Source: Arenicola marina
Taxonomy: Eukaryota > Annelida > Polychaeta > Arenicolidae
Direction: 5' to 3'
NCBI GenBank assembly: GCA_964019135.1
Contig: OZ025248.1
Span: 18,917,574-18,981,573 of the forward strand
DNA: 64,000 nucleotides
The first letter of the stretch is position 1. Each line of letters opens with the position of its first letter. Positions 13,201-25,028 of this stretch are shown in pieces. The translations under genes were made by a program, and so were the position numbers. The notes under the pieces were generated by a model. That model made no database searches, was not told where the DNA came from, and was given only the letters and a program-made list of their open reading frames with translations.

Positions 13201-13742
13201 ACTACCTCGTATCTCCATTTTTAACATTTCGAAAAACATTTGGTCATTAATAGTAAGGTTAACAATTTCCCGTTTTGAACAGTCACCGGAGCTACTATAC
13301 ATATCAACAGTTTTCGCGATACATGCCTTCACCAGCTTTACATAGTCAACGTCTCGCAATAAAGATGTATTAAATTTCCAGAAGCCTTTACCCCTCTCCG
13401 CTAAATAAAAATCTAAATCAATTGTAACCAAAGAGTGATCTGTTCTATATCCTGGCTTTATGTCGGCGCCTTTCATCATTGCATGAATATCCGCAGTTAC
13501 TAAATAAAAATCTAATCTAGCGCGTTGTGATTTGCGCTGCGAGTTGGTCCAAGTGAAGCGTCTCATGTTCGGGTGATTCACACGCCAGCAATCTAACAAT
13601 TCTAACCTTTCTATTAAATTCAATACAGTTCTCTTCGCTTTAACGTTATTTTCTCTGACATAACCCCGCGTATCACATTTATAGTCCAGCACCAAGTTCC
13701 AATCTCCACATATGATAATGCTCGTATTCTCAAGTTTGTCTA
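10233..13742 (-). mobile_element. L1/Tx1-type LINE, 5'-truncated
   Basis: The element is read on the minus strand and ends in an A-rich tail (plus-strand T runs at 10233-10255) directly after an AATAAA-like signal. It keeps the C-terminal part of the APE-type endonuclease, the full reverse transcriptase and the C-terminal cysteine region, but the 5'UTR, ORF1 and the N-terminal endonuclease are missing; homology to the neighbouring LINE stops near 13742. The main frame is open for over 1000 codons, which suggests a fairly recent insertion. No convincing target duplication could be found. Confidence 0.93.
10344..13736 (-). pseudogene. LINE ORF2: endonuclease C-part and reverse transcriptase
   Basis: The long frame 13695-10624 carries, in order: endonuclease end (ICGDWNLVLDY just upstream of it; YRTDHSLV about residue 87), RT motifs NNKSPGSDGFP, NWRPISLLNADYKI, DQKGFIQNRFIGENTR, LLIDFEKAFDTLSW, GCRQGDPLSPYLF and the catalytic GQYADDTFLLL, then a thumb region and a terminal CGFCGNECETIEHLFYYC cysteine/histidine motif. 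Such proteins nick target DNA and reverse-transcribe the element's RNA at the nick. The first conserved residues lie upstream of any ATG, as expected from 5' truncation. Near 10660-10675 a one-base frameshift separates the frame from its natural C-terminus (about WSEFIALFRN onward, ending at 10344). RT catalytic residues are intact. Confidence 0.92.
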
Positions 13743-13887
13743 TTTTCTATATAAAAATTATAAATTTTATAGCTTTTTTTATAATTTTTTTTTTTTTTAT
13801 ATTTTATTTCCCAAACGGTACATGAGTCACATTCAAAGTCATTTAATAGTATGTTTTATACACAATAATCTTACATACATTATATAA

Positions 13888-16800
13888 TCACCTGCTTGAC
13901 AGAGCAAGCTCTCGGGGTTTCCATTTTCCCTCTACTTGCACTTTTAATCTTGGCGATAGATGTTTTTCAAGCTCGTATGTGAATTTAATACAGGCGATGG
14001 CTTCAGAGAAACTTGGCATGGTATCGCGATATTTCACACTTTGATCTCCCAGTAAAACTGATTTTTTAGACAAATTTAATCGTACACATTCCGTACTGCG
14101 GCTTAACCATCTATCTATTGCGATCCACAGCGATCTCACACTCTCGCAGTCATAAAATAAATGTTCTAGTGTTTCGCATGACATTTTACAAAAAGTACAC
14201 AGAACTGTTTCGCTAAGTTTACACATGAATAAGAATTTATTGGTGGGTAGTATTCTATGCAATATTTTAAATTGAAAACTTCTACTTCTCTCATTTGTAG
14301 TTATTTTATAAGGTAGGGTGTAATACTTGTCCATTCTTCTGCATCAATTGTAGTGCTGAGCTGCTCTGACCATTTCGTTTCATTATTTCTATTGTAGCTC
14401 AGCGACTCAGCAAAAATTCTATAAACCCTTTTAAAAAGTATTGGAGACTCATACAATATTTTCATACAAACACTTGTAACTTTTGGCATATGCGGGTCCC
14501 ATTCTTTGATATTGCGTCTCCATTCGCGTGGAATACAATGAATTAAGCTGTAGAAGTCGGCAAAAGATAATATTCAGACTATACTTCAAAATAAAATCTT
14601 GGAAACGCATAAAATTGCCATCTTCATTAGTTAAGTCTATTACACGCGTAACACCTTTCTCTGTGAACTCCTTCTCCCTGCAAGTTAAGTTGGAATTTGT
14701 TAAGAAATATGTATGCCATATAGGTCGATACAGAACACAATCATCTTTCAGACAGCCGGTCTGTTTTTCTAAATTCTTGCCATGAGGCTACAACATCTAT
14801 CCAGAAACGGTTATAGGTGGGCGCGAAGGCCTCACTTGATTTCGAATCAAGCTCCCAGCAGGACTTATAGGTAAAACATATAGTATCTCTAAATAAACTC
14901 TGCCAAGCACCCTCCTGCGTAATCAATCTCTTTATCCATGTTATATTTATAGCCTTTAAAAAAGAAGTAAAGTGAGTCAGTTTGACACCACCGCAGTTAA
15001 AGTCCTGAGCCATCCGATTTAACGTTACCTTGGGCCTTTTTCCACCTCAGATAAAAGTGCGAACAGCTTTGTTTATACGCTCGATATACGGGCGGTCAGA
15101 GTTGGGTAGAACTGATGCAACATGGATCAGCTTAGGCAAAGCCAACGTCTTAACTACCGTGACCCTACCCGTCAGAGACAACTGGCGTTTACTGTATATT
15201 CTTAAAGTATTTTCAAATTCAGCGATTTTCTGCCAATAATTTACTGTGATCATTTTATCTAGGTCGGTGTCAAAGTAAATAGCTAACAATATAAAATTGC
15301 TGACCCAAGATAACTTCATTTCGTCGTGGCTTTCTCGATACCCCGTGGGCGAGGGGCTCAATAGCTAAAATGAACAGGTACGGGGAAAGAGGATCTCCCT
15401 GTCGACAGCCTCGTCTAATGCTAAAACAGTCGGACAAAAAAACGTTATTAATGACACGGCTGGTTGGGTCATTGTATAACACTTCGTACCATTTAATAAA
15501 AGTCTCGCCGAAATTATATTCACGTAGTACCCTTGCGATATATGTCCCGCTGAGCGTATCGAACGCTTTCTCGAAGTCGATCAGAAGGATTGCCCCCGAT
15601 TTTTTATTAAATATTAAGTATTGCATGATGTCGAAAACCAGCCGTGTATTTTCACCGATATATCTTCCCTTCAAGAAACCTTTTTGATCTGGTCTTATTA
15701 TATCTACCAATATATGTTTCATACGTTTTGCTAGTATACCAGAAAACAGTTTTAGGTCTGCGTTTAATAGCGAAATTGGGGGCCAATTGCTTAAAAACTC
15801 TCTAGGTTTGTCCCCCTTTGGCAAACACGTAATAATTCCTTGCTTCTGCACAGTCGATAAAGAGCCAGTATGAAGGGCATATTGTATACTTTTATACATA
15901 TACATACCAATATCTTTCCAGAAGAATTTGTAGATTTCTGCTGGGAAACCGTCGCTGCCTGGAGATTTATTGTTTTTCATCGATTGTAGGACTTCTGCTG
16001 TCTTATTCATACTCATATCCTTGTCACATAACTGTCGTTGCTCTGCTGAGAGCCGTTTAATATTACGATTGGTCAAAAAATTGTCCATACATTCCCCCTG
16101 TTTAATATAGTTCGCGCTGGAGTAGAGGTTCTCATAAAATCGTTTTGGCTCTTTTAATACCTCTTCTGGTCTCACGATATCCTTCCCCTCGACATTAACC
16201 CTAGTTACCAGTTTATTTACATAATTTCTTTTCTCCAGACTGCAAAAAAATGTACTGGGTTTCTCACCATCTTCGTAGAACTGAGCTTTGGATCTTAAAA
16301 AAATACCCCTAGCTTTAGGAAGCCTAAGTGTCTCGAGCTGTACTTTCAAGTCGTCGATTTCATTATCTATGTTACATGAGACAGTGCTTTGAGCTCTGTC
16401 TCTACTCTCTTCTAATGTAGCGATGTCATTTTCTAACCTTCTTTCAAGCCCATCGCGCATTTTCTTTTTATAACTGCAGTATGATATTGTTCGCCCCCGA
16501 ATTTCTAATTTAATCATCTCAAACAACAGTTGATCATTAATACTGAAAGCTATGTTATTGCTGTCCGACGGGTTAATTTTTTATTGTTCTACGACCGTGC
16601 TTATAGACTGTCTCACCACCTGAGCATATTCCAGGTCTCCGAGTAAAGAGGTGTTAAATTTCCATACTCCCTTACCGCGCTCTGCCGCATATACATCAAT
16701 TTCAACACACACCAGTGAGTGATCCGTCCTGTAGCCGGGTTTGATATCGGCTTTGCTTAACATTGCATTTACATCAGTCGAAGTTAAGAAAAAATCCAGT

Positions 16801-17392
16801 CGTGCGCGTTGACCTTTGCACTGCTGATTTGTCCATGTATATCTACGAGTTTTTGGATGTCCAATTCTCCAACAATCTAATAGGTCCAGATTAACAGTAA
16901 ACTCTGAGACTTGTCTCTTAGCTCTGACATTGTTCTCCCGTTTTAGCCTATGCAGTCCAGTTTGAAATCTTAAACCATGTTCCAGTCACCGCACATGATG
17001 ATACTAGCATTATCTAATTTATTTACTCTATCATATATATCTATATAGAACTGTGGGGAGTCGATATTCGGTCCGTAGACATTTACAAGTGTAAATCGAT
17101 ACCCGTTTATGCTAATATCTAAAATAAGCAAGTTGCCAATTTTAACTTTTTCAACGGCATGTACGCAGTGGTCAACAGTATTTTTTATAACGGTGGCCAC
17201 TCCGCGTGCTTGTGAAGAGGGTGAATTGACATAGCACAAACCACCGCACTGGTCATTCAGTGCTTCCTGGGACAGATTACCGAAATGGACATCTTGGAGA
17301 CACCAAATAGACATATTTTTCACTTTGAGCCACTCTGCAACATCCGTGCGCTTAACGGAGGAACCAAGGCCTCTAACATTCATACAACACAT
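13888..17392 (-). pseudogene. Decayed LINE ORF2 (APE endonuclease, RT)
   Basis: Pieces in different frames follow the order of an L1-type ORF2. The endonuclease N-part (17392-16970) shows NVRGL, LQDVHFGN, VNVYGPN and CGDWN. The next piece (16763-16581) has GYRTDHSLV. The RT part (16526-15345) has NNKSPGSDGFP, QKGFLKGRYIGENTR, LLIDFEKAFDTLSG and GCRQGDPLSPYLF. The thumb and C-terminal parts follow at 15361-15047, 15013-14741 and 14489-13888, with CTFCKMSCETLEHLFYDC. At least six frame breaks are present. Compared with the neighbouring LINE, about 85 codons are deleted near 15345, and this deletion removes the YADD catalytic box. Confidence 0.9.
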
Positions 17393-18011
17393 AGATATAC
17401 TCGTGGTGGAAATGTAGTGAGCAATAGACAGACAACTTTGACATGTGCGTCTTTTATGACATGTACCGATATGGGGTTTGCGGAGTGTTTGTGGGGTCCA
17501 GACAGCATAGCAGTTCCATGAACGAATAGGGATTAATACAGAACTATATTAATAATAGATAGGGAATCAAAACACAGTAGAGGAAGGAGGGTAAAAGGAA
17601 GCAACACAAAATAAAAGGTGGCAAACACAAAGTAGCACAAGAGCCGCTACCAGCGGTTGAGAGATCCCTCGTTAAAATTTACATTTACAACCTTCCTTTT
17701 CTTTCACGAAGAAAACGGCCGCGAACATATGCATAATGCCTGGAGAAACTATGCATATAAACAAACACAGGCGACCATGGTTTGATTTCAACGATTGTAT
17801 AGTTTCATTTACACGTCATTAAGATTCAATACCGTCTGTATTGACGGCACACACGGAGATGCGGAACAGTTTGAAACCGGTACAACATGAAAGTGAGTCA
17901 CACGCAGCGCTTGAACTCATTGCTGAACTCAAATGTCATTGGGGCCATCTCAAAAACCACGTATTCCCCTGTGGTCATTGCAGCGGAGATACGCCATTGG
18001 TACACTACGTC

Positions 18012-18920
18012 TCAATTGTTGGTGCTCTTGTTAGCTGCAACTTTAAAAGACTCCAGCCAACTCTCTGGCAATTCGTGTACTGTATGAACATAGTATGTCT
18101 TGCTGTTTACAATCAGTCGGTTACCTGATATTGTGGCTTTTGCACTGCTTGCCATTGCCGCCTTCATCACGGGGATAAGTCTCCTCTTCTCATCTTGGAT
18201 GTGTTTGGGGAAGTCTTCTTCAATAAATATTGAAGTCCCTCGCAGATGTTTCTTGTGGTTCCAGACCTTCTGCCTGTCGTCGAAGTAAACGAAACGCACG
18301 ATGATGGGCCGCGGCTTTCGGTGAGGCGCCCCCGTCGTCGGCTTCTGACCCAGACGATGACAGCGTTGCAGACGTATGTCGCCAGGGTTCTCGATTCCGA
18401 GCTTGGCTTTGATGGTTTCCTTGACGACCGCAGCACTATCTTCTTTATCCCACGCCGACTCTGCGATCCCATGGATGACAAGGTTCTCCCTCCTGCCGTA
18501 TGCCTCAAGGGCTGTCATTTTGTTCTTTAAATCTTCGTTTTCAAATTTGAGGCTTTCCAGAGTCTGGACTGGATATTGCCGTTCGAATTCTGTCAGTTTT
18601 TGTTTCAAGGTCTCGTTTTCTTTTTCAAGCTTATCCACCCTGTCACTGGTTAAGTGGGCGAGGTCCTTTATGGACTGTAGTTCTTCTTTCATAATACGGA
18701 TATCTTCCTGCATCTGGGGCAGGCAAGACACCTTCTGCAGAATTTCGGCCAGCATGGGTTGTTGGTTTTCGGCGGTCGCCATCTCTTCTGATGCGTTAAT
18801 CTTAGTACTAGTATCCACTGATGTCGTCTCAGTCCAGGTTAGCAGAGTTCTTTGTTTCTTGTCCTCCGGTTTATCCTGTTTCGCACCGCTACTGTTTCGC
18901 CGTTTCTTAGATTTCCCCAT
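18012..18920 (-). CDS. LINE ORF1 protein, L1 ORF1p-like
   Basis: An intact frame of 302 codons from the ATG at 18920 (MGKSKKRRNSS) to 18012; the open frame extends upstream of that ATG but offers no better start. It has a basic N-terminus, a coiled coil of about 75 residues rich in heptad Leu/Lys/Glu (starting around LAEILQKVSCLPQMQEDIR), then the RRM-like segment beginning RRENLVIHGIAES, and a C-terminal domain with PRPIIVRFVYFDDRQKVW and FIEEDFPKHI. This is the layout of L1 ORF1p (Transposase_22 family), an RNA-binding, trimer-forming chaperone that packages LINE RNA. It lies about 0.6 kb upstream of the ORF2 remnant, as in other L1 elements. Being open while ORF2 is decayed is unusual and may reflect chance or later decay of ORF2. 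Confidence 0.92.
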   Translation of the reverse strand: MGKSKKRRNSSGAKQDKPEDKKQRTLLTWTETTSVDTSTKINASEEMATAENQQPMLAEILQKVSCLPQMQEDIRIMKEELQSIKDLAHLTSDRVDKLEKENETLKQKLTEFERQYPVQTLESLKFENEDLKNKMTALEAYGRRENLVIHGIAESAWDKEDSAAVVKETIKAKLGIENPGDIRLQRCHRLGQKPTTGAPHRKPRPIIVRFVYFDDRQKVWNHKKHLRGTSIFIEEDFPKHIQDEKRRLIPVMKAAMASSAKATISGNRLIVNSKTYYVHTVHELPESWLESFKVAANKSTNN

Positions 18921-19164
18921 GATCCATTTTGAGACAGGCCCCGCAAGAGCCGGTGAATTCAAGCGACTTCGGTTGTCCCGACTTTAAACGTTGAAGTTTC
19001 CTCGGAGTATATTGCTTTATACCAGCGGTACTCCCTTGAAACTTTACATGTGGAATCTCTAGTACTTCATGTTAATCCTCGGCAAGCATCAGTCTCAACA
19101 TATCGATCTAAGTGTCTCTAACCTTCGAGGGATCTCCACGTTGGTGGATCACGTCCACCTCGCA

Positions 19165-19176
19165 GCGGCCATCTTG
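19165..19176 (-). promoter_or_regulatory. YY1-like site at the LINE 5' end
   Basis: On the minus strand, CAAGATGGCCGC begins five bases after the inferred first base of the full-length LINE. This matches the YY1 core (AAGATGGC) and lies where YY1 sits in the human L1 5'UTR. The boundary is supported by the abrupt change to AT-rich DNA and by the flanking direct repeat. Function here is inference. Confidence 0.5.
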
Positions 19177-19196
19177 AGCTATTAATTTGTATAGCT

Positions 19197-21400
19197 GATG
19201 TGTATACGTTCAGCTTACTGTAAGATTTAGCTCTGCATAAATCTTTAATTGTGACATTTACTTTTCATTTTGAATAATTAAATTACACTTTCTTTTGCTA
19301 CTTTTGACATAAACACGCAAAGAAACAAAAGTTATTTTAAAATTGTGGCATCTTTAAATATATGGAGATTTTCATCAAGAATCTGCAATGTAAAACATAC
19401 AGAATCAATAATAATTCAGTGTATAACCTTCATGATTCACTACTTTTTTGCACATACATTGTATAAGCATGATGATAATAAATCCAAGTTTCTATTTGTC
19501 TCTTGCATTGGATTTGCTTCTATCATATCAGTTTAATTGGGTTGAAAACATATGGTATAAAATAAAATCTGCAGGTATTTCAAATGTAGCAGATACAAAA
19601 ACTAAGTTAAGGTACAAAAAATGAGACACCTTATATATATAGGTATATCTTTTTCATACTTCATCAAATTCATAACATTTCCCTTTAAGGTTGTTCAATT
19701 AATTTTGGCTAAGTTACACCTTTCATAGCTATTTTTGTCCTGATGTCTAAGATGAAACATAATAAAGAAACAAGAAAAAGACAAACTATAATAATAATAT
19801 GAGCAATTAACCCATAAGGAATTCAGTAACAAATTGTGGCTGGTTTATATATAGAGACATTTTTATTTAACCAGCATAGACATAAAAAATCCTAATAAAG
19901 GGATCATCAATATATATTTTACATTTTGTTAGGTCAATTTCATCTCTTAATTCTATTGCATTTAACTACAGTAATGACAATGGCACATTCCTTGGTTAAT
20001 AATCCTGTGTACCGTAATAAATATAACATATACGTATTTTCAAACCTCTCAGTTGCTACCGGTTTTTGTATTAGATCATGTTCCATTGTTAGAGCTGTCT
20101 AGAGGTGTATTTTGAGGTGTTATAAGCTACAACAGGAGTAGTACGGCCGACGAAAACCATGTTAAATCGCTCCGAAAAAGTATAAAAAGGGAACGAATTA
20201 AATTCTTTTTTTTAAACTCCCCCCCCCCCCTCCACAAAGATATCTTTAGATTTTTTTTCGTTGTACTGGCACATGGGTAGATACTATTCCCCCCAAAATA
20301 AATTATATTGTAATTATTTCCAGGTCCACCCCATGTGGTGGTAGAATGACCGGACTATACGTGCACTAAAACACGAAATCGGTGGTTAACAGTGTGAAGA
20401 TATGCCAAATTTTCAAATAAAACTGTTCCTCTACCTAGATTTCTTTATACTGTTTTTCTGTTGTACTAGGTTATGTGTAGATATTAACCCCACAAAAAGA
20501 AATTCTGTTGCAATTTGTTCCTGGTCCAATGCACAAAATGGAGATCAGTACGTTGAACAGCACTGATGCTGGCACCCAGGAATTGGCTCGTCGCGGAAGT
20601 GTGTCACAGCGTGATTCATTGGTTAAAACATGAACCAATCATCGTCATCCACTAATATTTTGTGTATGGGGAGCACGTGAGAAAGCACTAACGCAAAGGA
20701 ATCTGGAATTGGGCAAGAGGCTGCTTTGTATATATTCTCACCCACCTACATCAAAAAGAACCTCGAAGGACCGATTTGCCCATCAGTCGTTTTGCTGATT
20801 CCCCATAGTTATGACCCCCTCCATCCACGTTCTTACTCAGCGCAAATAGCCACAAAAAGGGCGATTGGATAGCGGACATGGCGGCGAAGTCTTCCTGTTG
20901 CAGTGTAGGTCCGTGTTTTAAGCCGCCTTTGTGAATACATAAGCTATAATTTAAATCGCACTTTCATTTTGAATTAAAACACATCCCTTTGTGTGTGCGT
21001 GCGTAAATTTGCCTTATTACTGAATATTCGACATTAGTATATTTGCCACGTTTGAAATAAATCGTCTGAAGTGCATGTTTTTCAGTAACTTCGCAGAAAG
21101 AATGACCATGTAACATTAAAACATTTCTATGACGTCATTCTGTTGTTAAAAGTGTTGATTCAACACTTTTATCAGTCTGCTTTGTTCCACCCGATGCTGG
21201 GTGCCAAATGTTGCTTATTACATGAGTAGAAAAGTACTTCTCCGTCAGAATTCTTCTCGATCACCAAGGTGTATCATTAAAGCCACGGCAAATAGGAAAT
21301 AGAATTAGACTACTGTTATGACGTCATCCTATTGTCTTAACTGTACATTATTATTATTCATAAATGGACTTTTTTAGCGAGCTGAGAAATTGAGATTGAT
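19197..21400. other. AT-rich intergenic DNA, no gene seen
   Basis: No coding exon is evident. Two diverged ~80-bp copies (about 20249-20330 and 20451-20527), each with TTGTACT, GTAGATA, CCCC, AAATTVTRTTG and CCWGGTCCA in order, show an old local duplication. A short palindrome, AAAAGTGTTGA / TCAACACTTTT with a one-base spacer, lies near 21149-21171. Confidence 0.6.
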
Positions 21401-21669
21401 TCAATGCGGCCAAGCTATATGTATCACTCCGTAACCCATTGGCTCCCCGTAAGCAACACACTTACCATAAGGCGCAATGCAATGAGCTGAAATTGACATC
21501 GCGTACAATTCGGGGCCAAAAAACAATGAAGCTTGAAGAGAAGCGGAGCGCTTGAAATATGGAAAGCCGTTAAAGCATAAAATACAGAAAAACCTTAATA
21601 ACCAAAAACGATCATACAAACCCCTTTTCATATTATTAAATGCTTAGCATATCGCGGTCAGTTCTTATA

Positions 21670-22460
21670 AAGAGAGGAAAAAACATGTAGCTTTCCGTAA
21701 GCAAAACATTTCCGGTAAGCAACACATTTCCCGTAAACAACACATTTTTTTTTCTGTGATATAACAAAGCAGTATATATTTTTATTCTACTCTCTATGAG
21801 GGATGAAAATAACTATAGGATATATCAGGGCTCGTGCCTGTATAGAGAGGCAGAACATGTTGCTTCCCGTAAGCAACACATTTCCTGTAAACAACATTCT
21901 GTTTCATATTGATAGAGCTTTTCCACTTCCTCCGCACTGTTTTAAAAGGGATCTCTTTTGGGGTAATATCAGAAGAAAGGGGCTCGGTATTCTATAGGGG
22001 TAAAAGAAAAAGACTCCGTACTGTGAGCAACATATTTCCCGTATACAACACATTCCTTTTTAAATAATAATGATTTGTTTCCAATGTCTATAAGGTAGAG
22101 AAATAACCGTTTATTACATCTGGGCTGGATCTTATATAAGACAGTGAAAACCTGTAGCTTCCCGTAAGCCACACATTTCCCGTAAACAAATAGTTTTTTC
22201 TTTTTAATAAAGGTTTTCCACAGCCTTCGCGCTGTCTGAAAGGTATCTCTTTTGGGGTTATATCAGAAGAAAGGGGCTTGGTATTCTATAGGGGTTACAA
22301 TAATAGGACGCCGTACTGTAAGCAACACATTCCTTTTTCTGTCATATAACAAAGTATTCTTTTCTTCTTTTCCATAATCTAAAAGAAGCGAAATAACCGT
22401 TTAGTATATGAGGGCTAGTTACAGAGAGGAAAAACATTTTGCTTGTCGTAAGCAACACAT
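21670..22460. repeat. Degenerate ~290-bp tandem repeat (GTAAGCAACACATTT family)
   Basis: Successive blocks contain CTTCCCGTAAGCAACACATT, TCCCGTAAACAACACAT, a TTTTCCAC…CTTC/TCGC segment and GGGGTWATATCAGAAGAAAG followed by GGTATTCTATAGGGG. The last element occurs at about 21958 and 22252, giving a ~294-bp period. A diverged copy lies outside the array at 23640-23970. No coding potential was seen. Confidence 0.7.
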
Positions 22461-22479
22461 TTGCAAATTTTGGACAAGG

Positions 22480-22605
22480 GAACCAGCGGTTTGGTAAGAA
22501 GTAGAACGATCGGACGATTACTCGGCAGGGGGTGTATGGGAGAGATTGGGTTGTACACAGCCGCCAGGACAGGAAAAAAGAAGTCGCAAGTTCGGTATTT
22601 AAAAG
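22480..22605 (+). repeat. Dispersed repeat shared with 63845-63965
   Basis: The segment aligns with the right end of the window: both contain GAAGTAGAAC, ACTCGGCAGGGGG, GAGATTGGGT and CCGCCAGG in the same order and spacing. Ends and family are unknown. Confidence 0.65.
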
Positions 22606-22934
22606 ATTTACAGGCTTCGAGTATTTATCGCCAGTATATTCATGAATAGTTGATGTATCTTTTTATGCAAGTTGTTTAGCAAGATTCCCCAGTAGATTGA
22701 AGGAAAACGATGAGCATTTTGGCCCTATTTTTTAGTGTATAAATACAGTTGCTTTCATCATCGCTCATTGGTCAATTGGTGTATGCCGACTTTGACCACT
22801 TAGGGGATAGTGTCACTGGAGTTAGCGTCCCTGGGATGGGTGTATTAAAAGGCCTGCATCACAGCCAGAACGTCAGTTGGAGTGGGGGTGGACAGTGCAG
22901 TGCCAACGCACCTCCCACTCTCTCTCACCGCGCA

Positions 22935-23030
22935 GCATCCACGCACCTCTTTACCCTCTCCTTTTAGCACAGCACCGCGCACCTCTTTACCTTCTCCTCT
23001 TATCGCAGCATAAGCGGCACCTCTTTACTG
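22935..23030. repeat. ~33-bp tandem repeat x3
   Basis: Three imperfect copies of a unit containing GCACCTCTTTACCYTCTCCT and a following CTTT/ATYRCAGCA segment. Confidence 0.6.
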
Positions 23031-23544
23031 TTTTCCTTGAGTCTTTGCTATTTTAATTTATAAGTATTTATGTAGTATCAGATAAGTAAAATGAGGGAAT
23101 AAAGTTGTCTTGGAGGTCTAGGTCAGAGAGCTGTATATTAGAGGTATATTGAGAGGAATCAGCAGTGTAATATAAAGAATTAGCTTGGGGATAAGAGAAA
23201 TACTGTGAGAGATTGATGCGACCATCAGTTAGGCAACAAGAGGATATATTGAATGTGAAGAAAGAGTTTATGCAGCATATATAGGAATAATTTCAGTTTG
23301 TGACTATGGTGGTTCTTTGAGATATAGTTATCAGTATATTTACCGAGAGGCTGATGCCATGTATATATTATAGTTATATTGACAGATTGATCATACATTT
23401 GTATATGGTAGCAGCGATTGTTTGAGTTAACCCGTAATAAATCACTTGAATTGTAGCTACTTTCTTGTTACCTAATTTTTTGGAATGCTTTGTTATATCG
23501 CGGCTTAAAACGCCCTCTTCCTGACATAACATCAAAGATATACA

Positions 23545-23660
23545 CCTTCGGCACGCTACAGTTTTGGTGGCAGAGGTGGGATTCTGCCACATATACCCTC
23601 GGCATGCTACAGGTTTGGTGGGATTTTTCCCACATACACCCTTGGCACGCTGCACTATGA
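23545..23660. repeat. ~50-bp tandem repeat x2-3
   Basis: Copies contain ACCYTCGGCAYGCTACAG, TTTGGTGG and a CCACATA element. Around it, 23030-23545 is AT-rich with no feature recognised. Confidence 0.6.
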
Positions 23661-23970
23661 ACAACACAACTTTCATTTGTATAGAACTTTTTCATTTCTT
23701 GCGCATTGTCTTCAAAGTGATCTCATTTGGGGTTATATCAGAAGAAAGAGGGTTGGTATTCTACAGGGATTAAAAAAAAGGACACACTTCTGATATTGGA
23801 TCATAGAGCATTTAGATTATATTCTAATTGTCCAAACAGCACGCTTTGGCAGTTTATGACCTCGAGATCAGTTTTTGAACAAAGAACTACAGATTGCTTC
23901 CCATAAACAACACATTACTCACAGACCACATATTCATTTTCATAATAAAATAGCCTATCCTCTTCCTTCG
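23640..23970 (+). repeat. Outlying copy of the GTAAGCAACACATTT repeat
   Basis: It contains GGGGTTATATCAGAAGAAAG, GGTATTCTACAGGGATTAA and CAGATTGCTTCCCATAAACA in the order seen in the 21.7-22.5 kb array. Between here and 24436 nothing further is recognised. Confidence 0.6.
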
Positions 23971-24440
23971 CACTGACTTAGGTTTGGCGGTGAACTGTGC
24001 AAATATTACATGACTAATATAAAATAAGTGATCAATACTTACTGTATGTTATCGGGAGCGAAGCATGTGGCGACGATGCTGTTCTAACAGTTGAAACACG
24101 GCTCAGGTCAAAATATATCGCTGATTAAAATCCAGGCATGTTATTGGTCACACATCCTTATAATAGTGTATTATAATATCCAAACGCTTGGTGTTCCGGT
24201 TTCGACTGTATGTGGCCTAAAACTTGATTGCAACATGATTGCAACCACCATAATCGTTGAATTGCCTGTGCGTAGTTGATCCTTTTGGTATCTCTGTGTG
24301 ACCAGTGTTGCGCGTTTAACTTGATGGTGCAGCTTTCATAATCCCATGACACAGTTTTGTAACAATTAAGTGCAGATATGCACTCATATGCATATACACT
24401 ATATCCGTCGGGGCACCACACATGTATCCTATTTCTTTAA

Positions 24441-25028
24441 GGTCGAGAGCGGGTGGCGCCTGGCGGATTTTTTCAGAACTAAATTCAATCTTTTTTTTTG
24501 AATTTTTAGGATTAAATGGCAACCAATATCAATCTATGTCACATCAAATAATGTTTCCTCCACCAAATTTGCATGTATTTGATGTATTAGAAGCAAATAC
24601 CAAGATATTTAGTGATTGCACATATGTGCCGAAAGGCACAATTGTGACAATTCGTCATTTTTGGCCTATTTTATAGCCTATTTTGGTTACAAAAGAGCTT
24701 ATAGAACAAAAGTTAGTTCAGTAACATCGTTTTTTTGTTATTTTTGTATTCACTATGACGCTAGGCTTCAACCGGCAGTTTTTTGTGGAAGTCTGTCGAC
24801 CAGTTTTTATAGGGGATTTAAAAACATGGAGAAAGAAACACATTTATAGGATTTTCCCATTGACCGCCATGTTAAAGCCAATTTGACAAAAATGCCCAAA
24901 ACTTTTTTTTAGTGAAGTGACATATATTTTTTATTACATTTTCAGGTAGATCCATACATGATACTTATCTAGAGAGAAAAAAAAAATCTGTCGACGAATT
25001 TTTTTTGACCCCCCACCCGCTCTCGACT
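24441..25028. mobile_element. TTAA-flanked MITE, 588 bp
   Basis: The element is flanked by TTAA on both sides (24437-24440 and 25029-25032). Its ends are inverted repeats: RGTCGAGAGCGGGTGG reading inward from each side. The interior has no transposase. TTAA target duplications are typical of piggyBac and Kolobok families; the end sequence, beginning RGTC rather than CCC, argues against classic piggyBac. It is read as a non-autonomous element moved in trans. Confidence 0.75.

Larger units (their letters stand above)
13775..19180 (-). mobile_element. Full-length L1-type LINE with target duplications
   Basis: A 5.4-kb non-LTR element on the minus strand. From 5' to 3' it has a short GC-rich 5'UTR (19180-18921), ORF1, a spacer, ORF2, a 3'UTR with AATAAA near 13800 and an A tail (plus-strand T runs 13774-13798). 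It is bordered by imperfect ~15-bp direct repeats, ATAAATTTTATAGCT at 13760-13774 and ATTAATTTGTATAGCT at 19181-19196, which I read as the target-site duplication. ORF1 is open, whereas ORF2 is broken many times and has lost its catalytic box, so the copy is dead. Its ORF2 is clearly related to, but distinct from, the LINE at 10233-13742. Confidence 0.9.
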
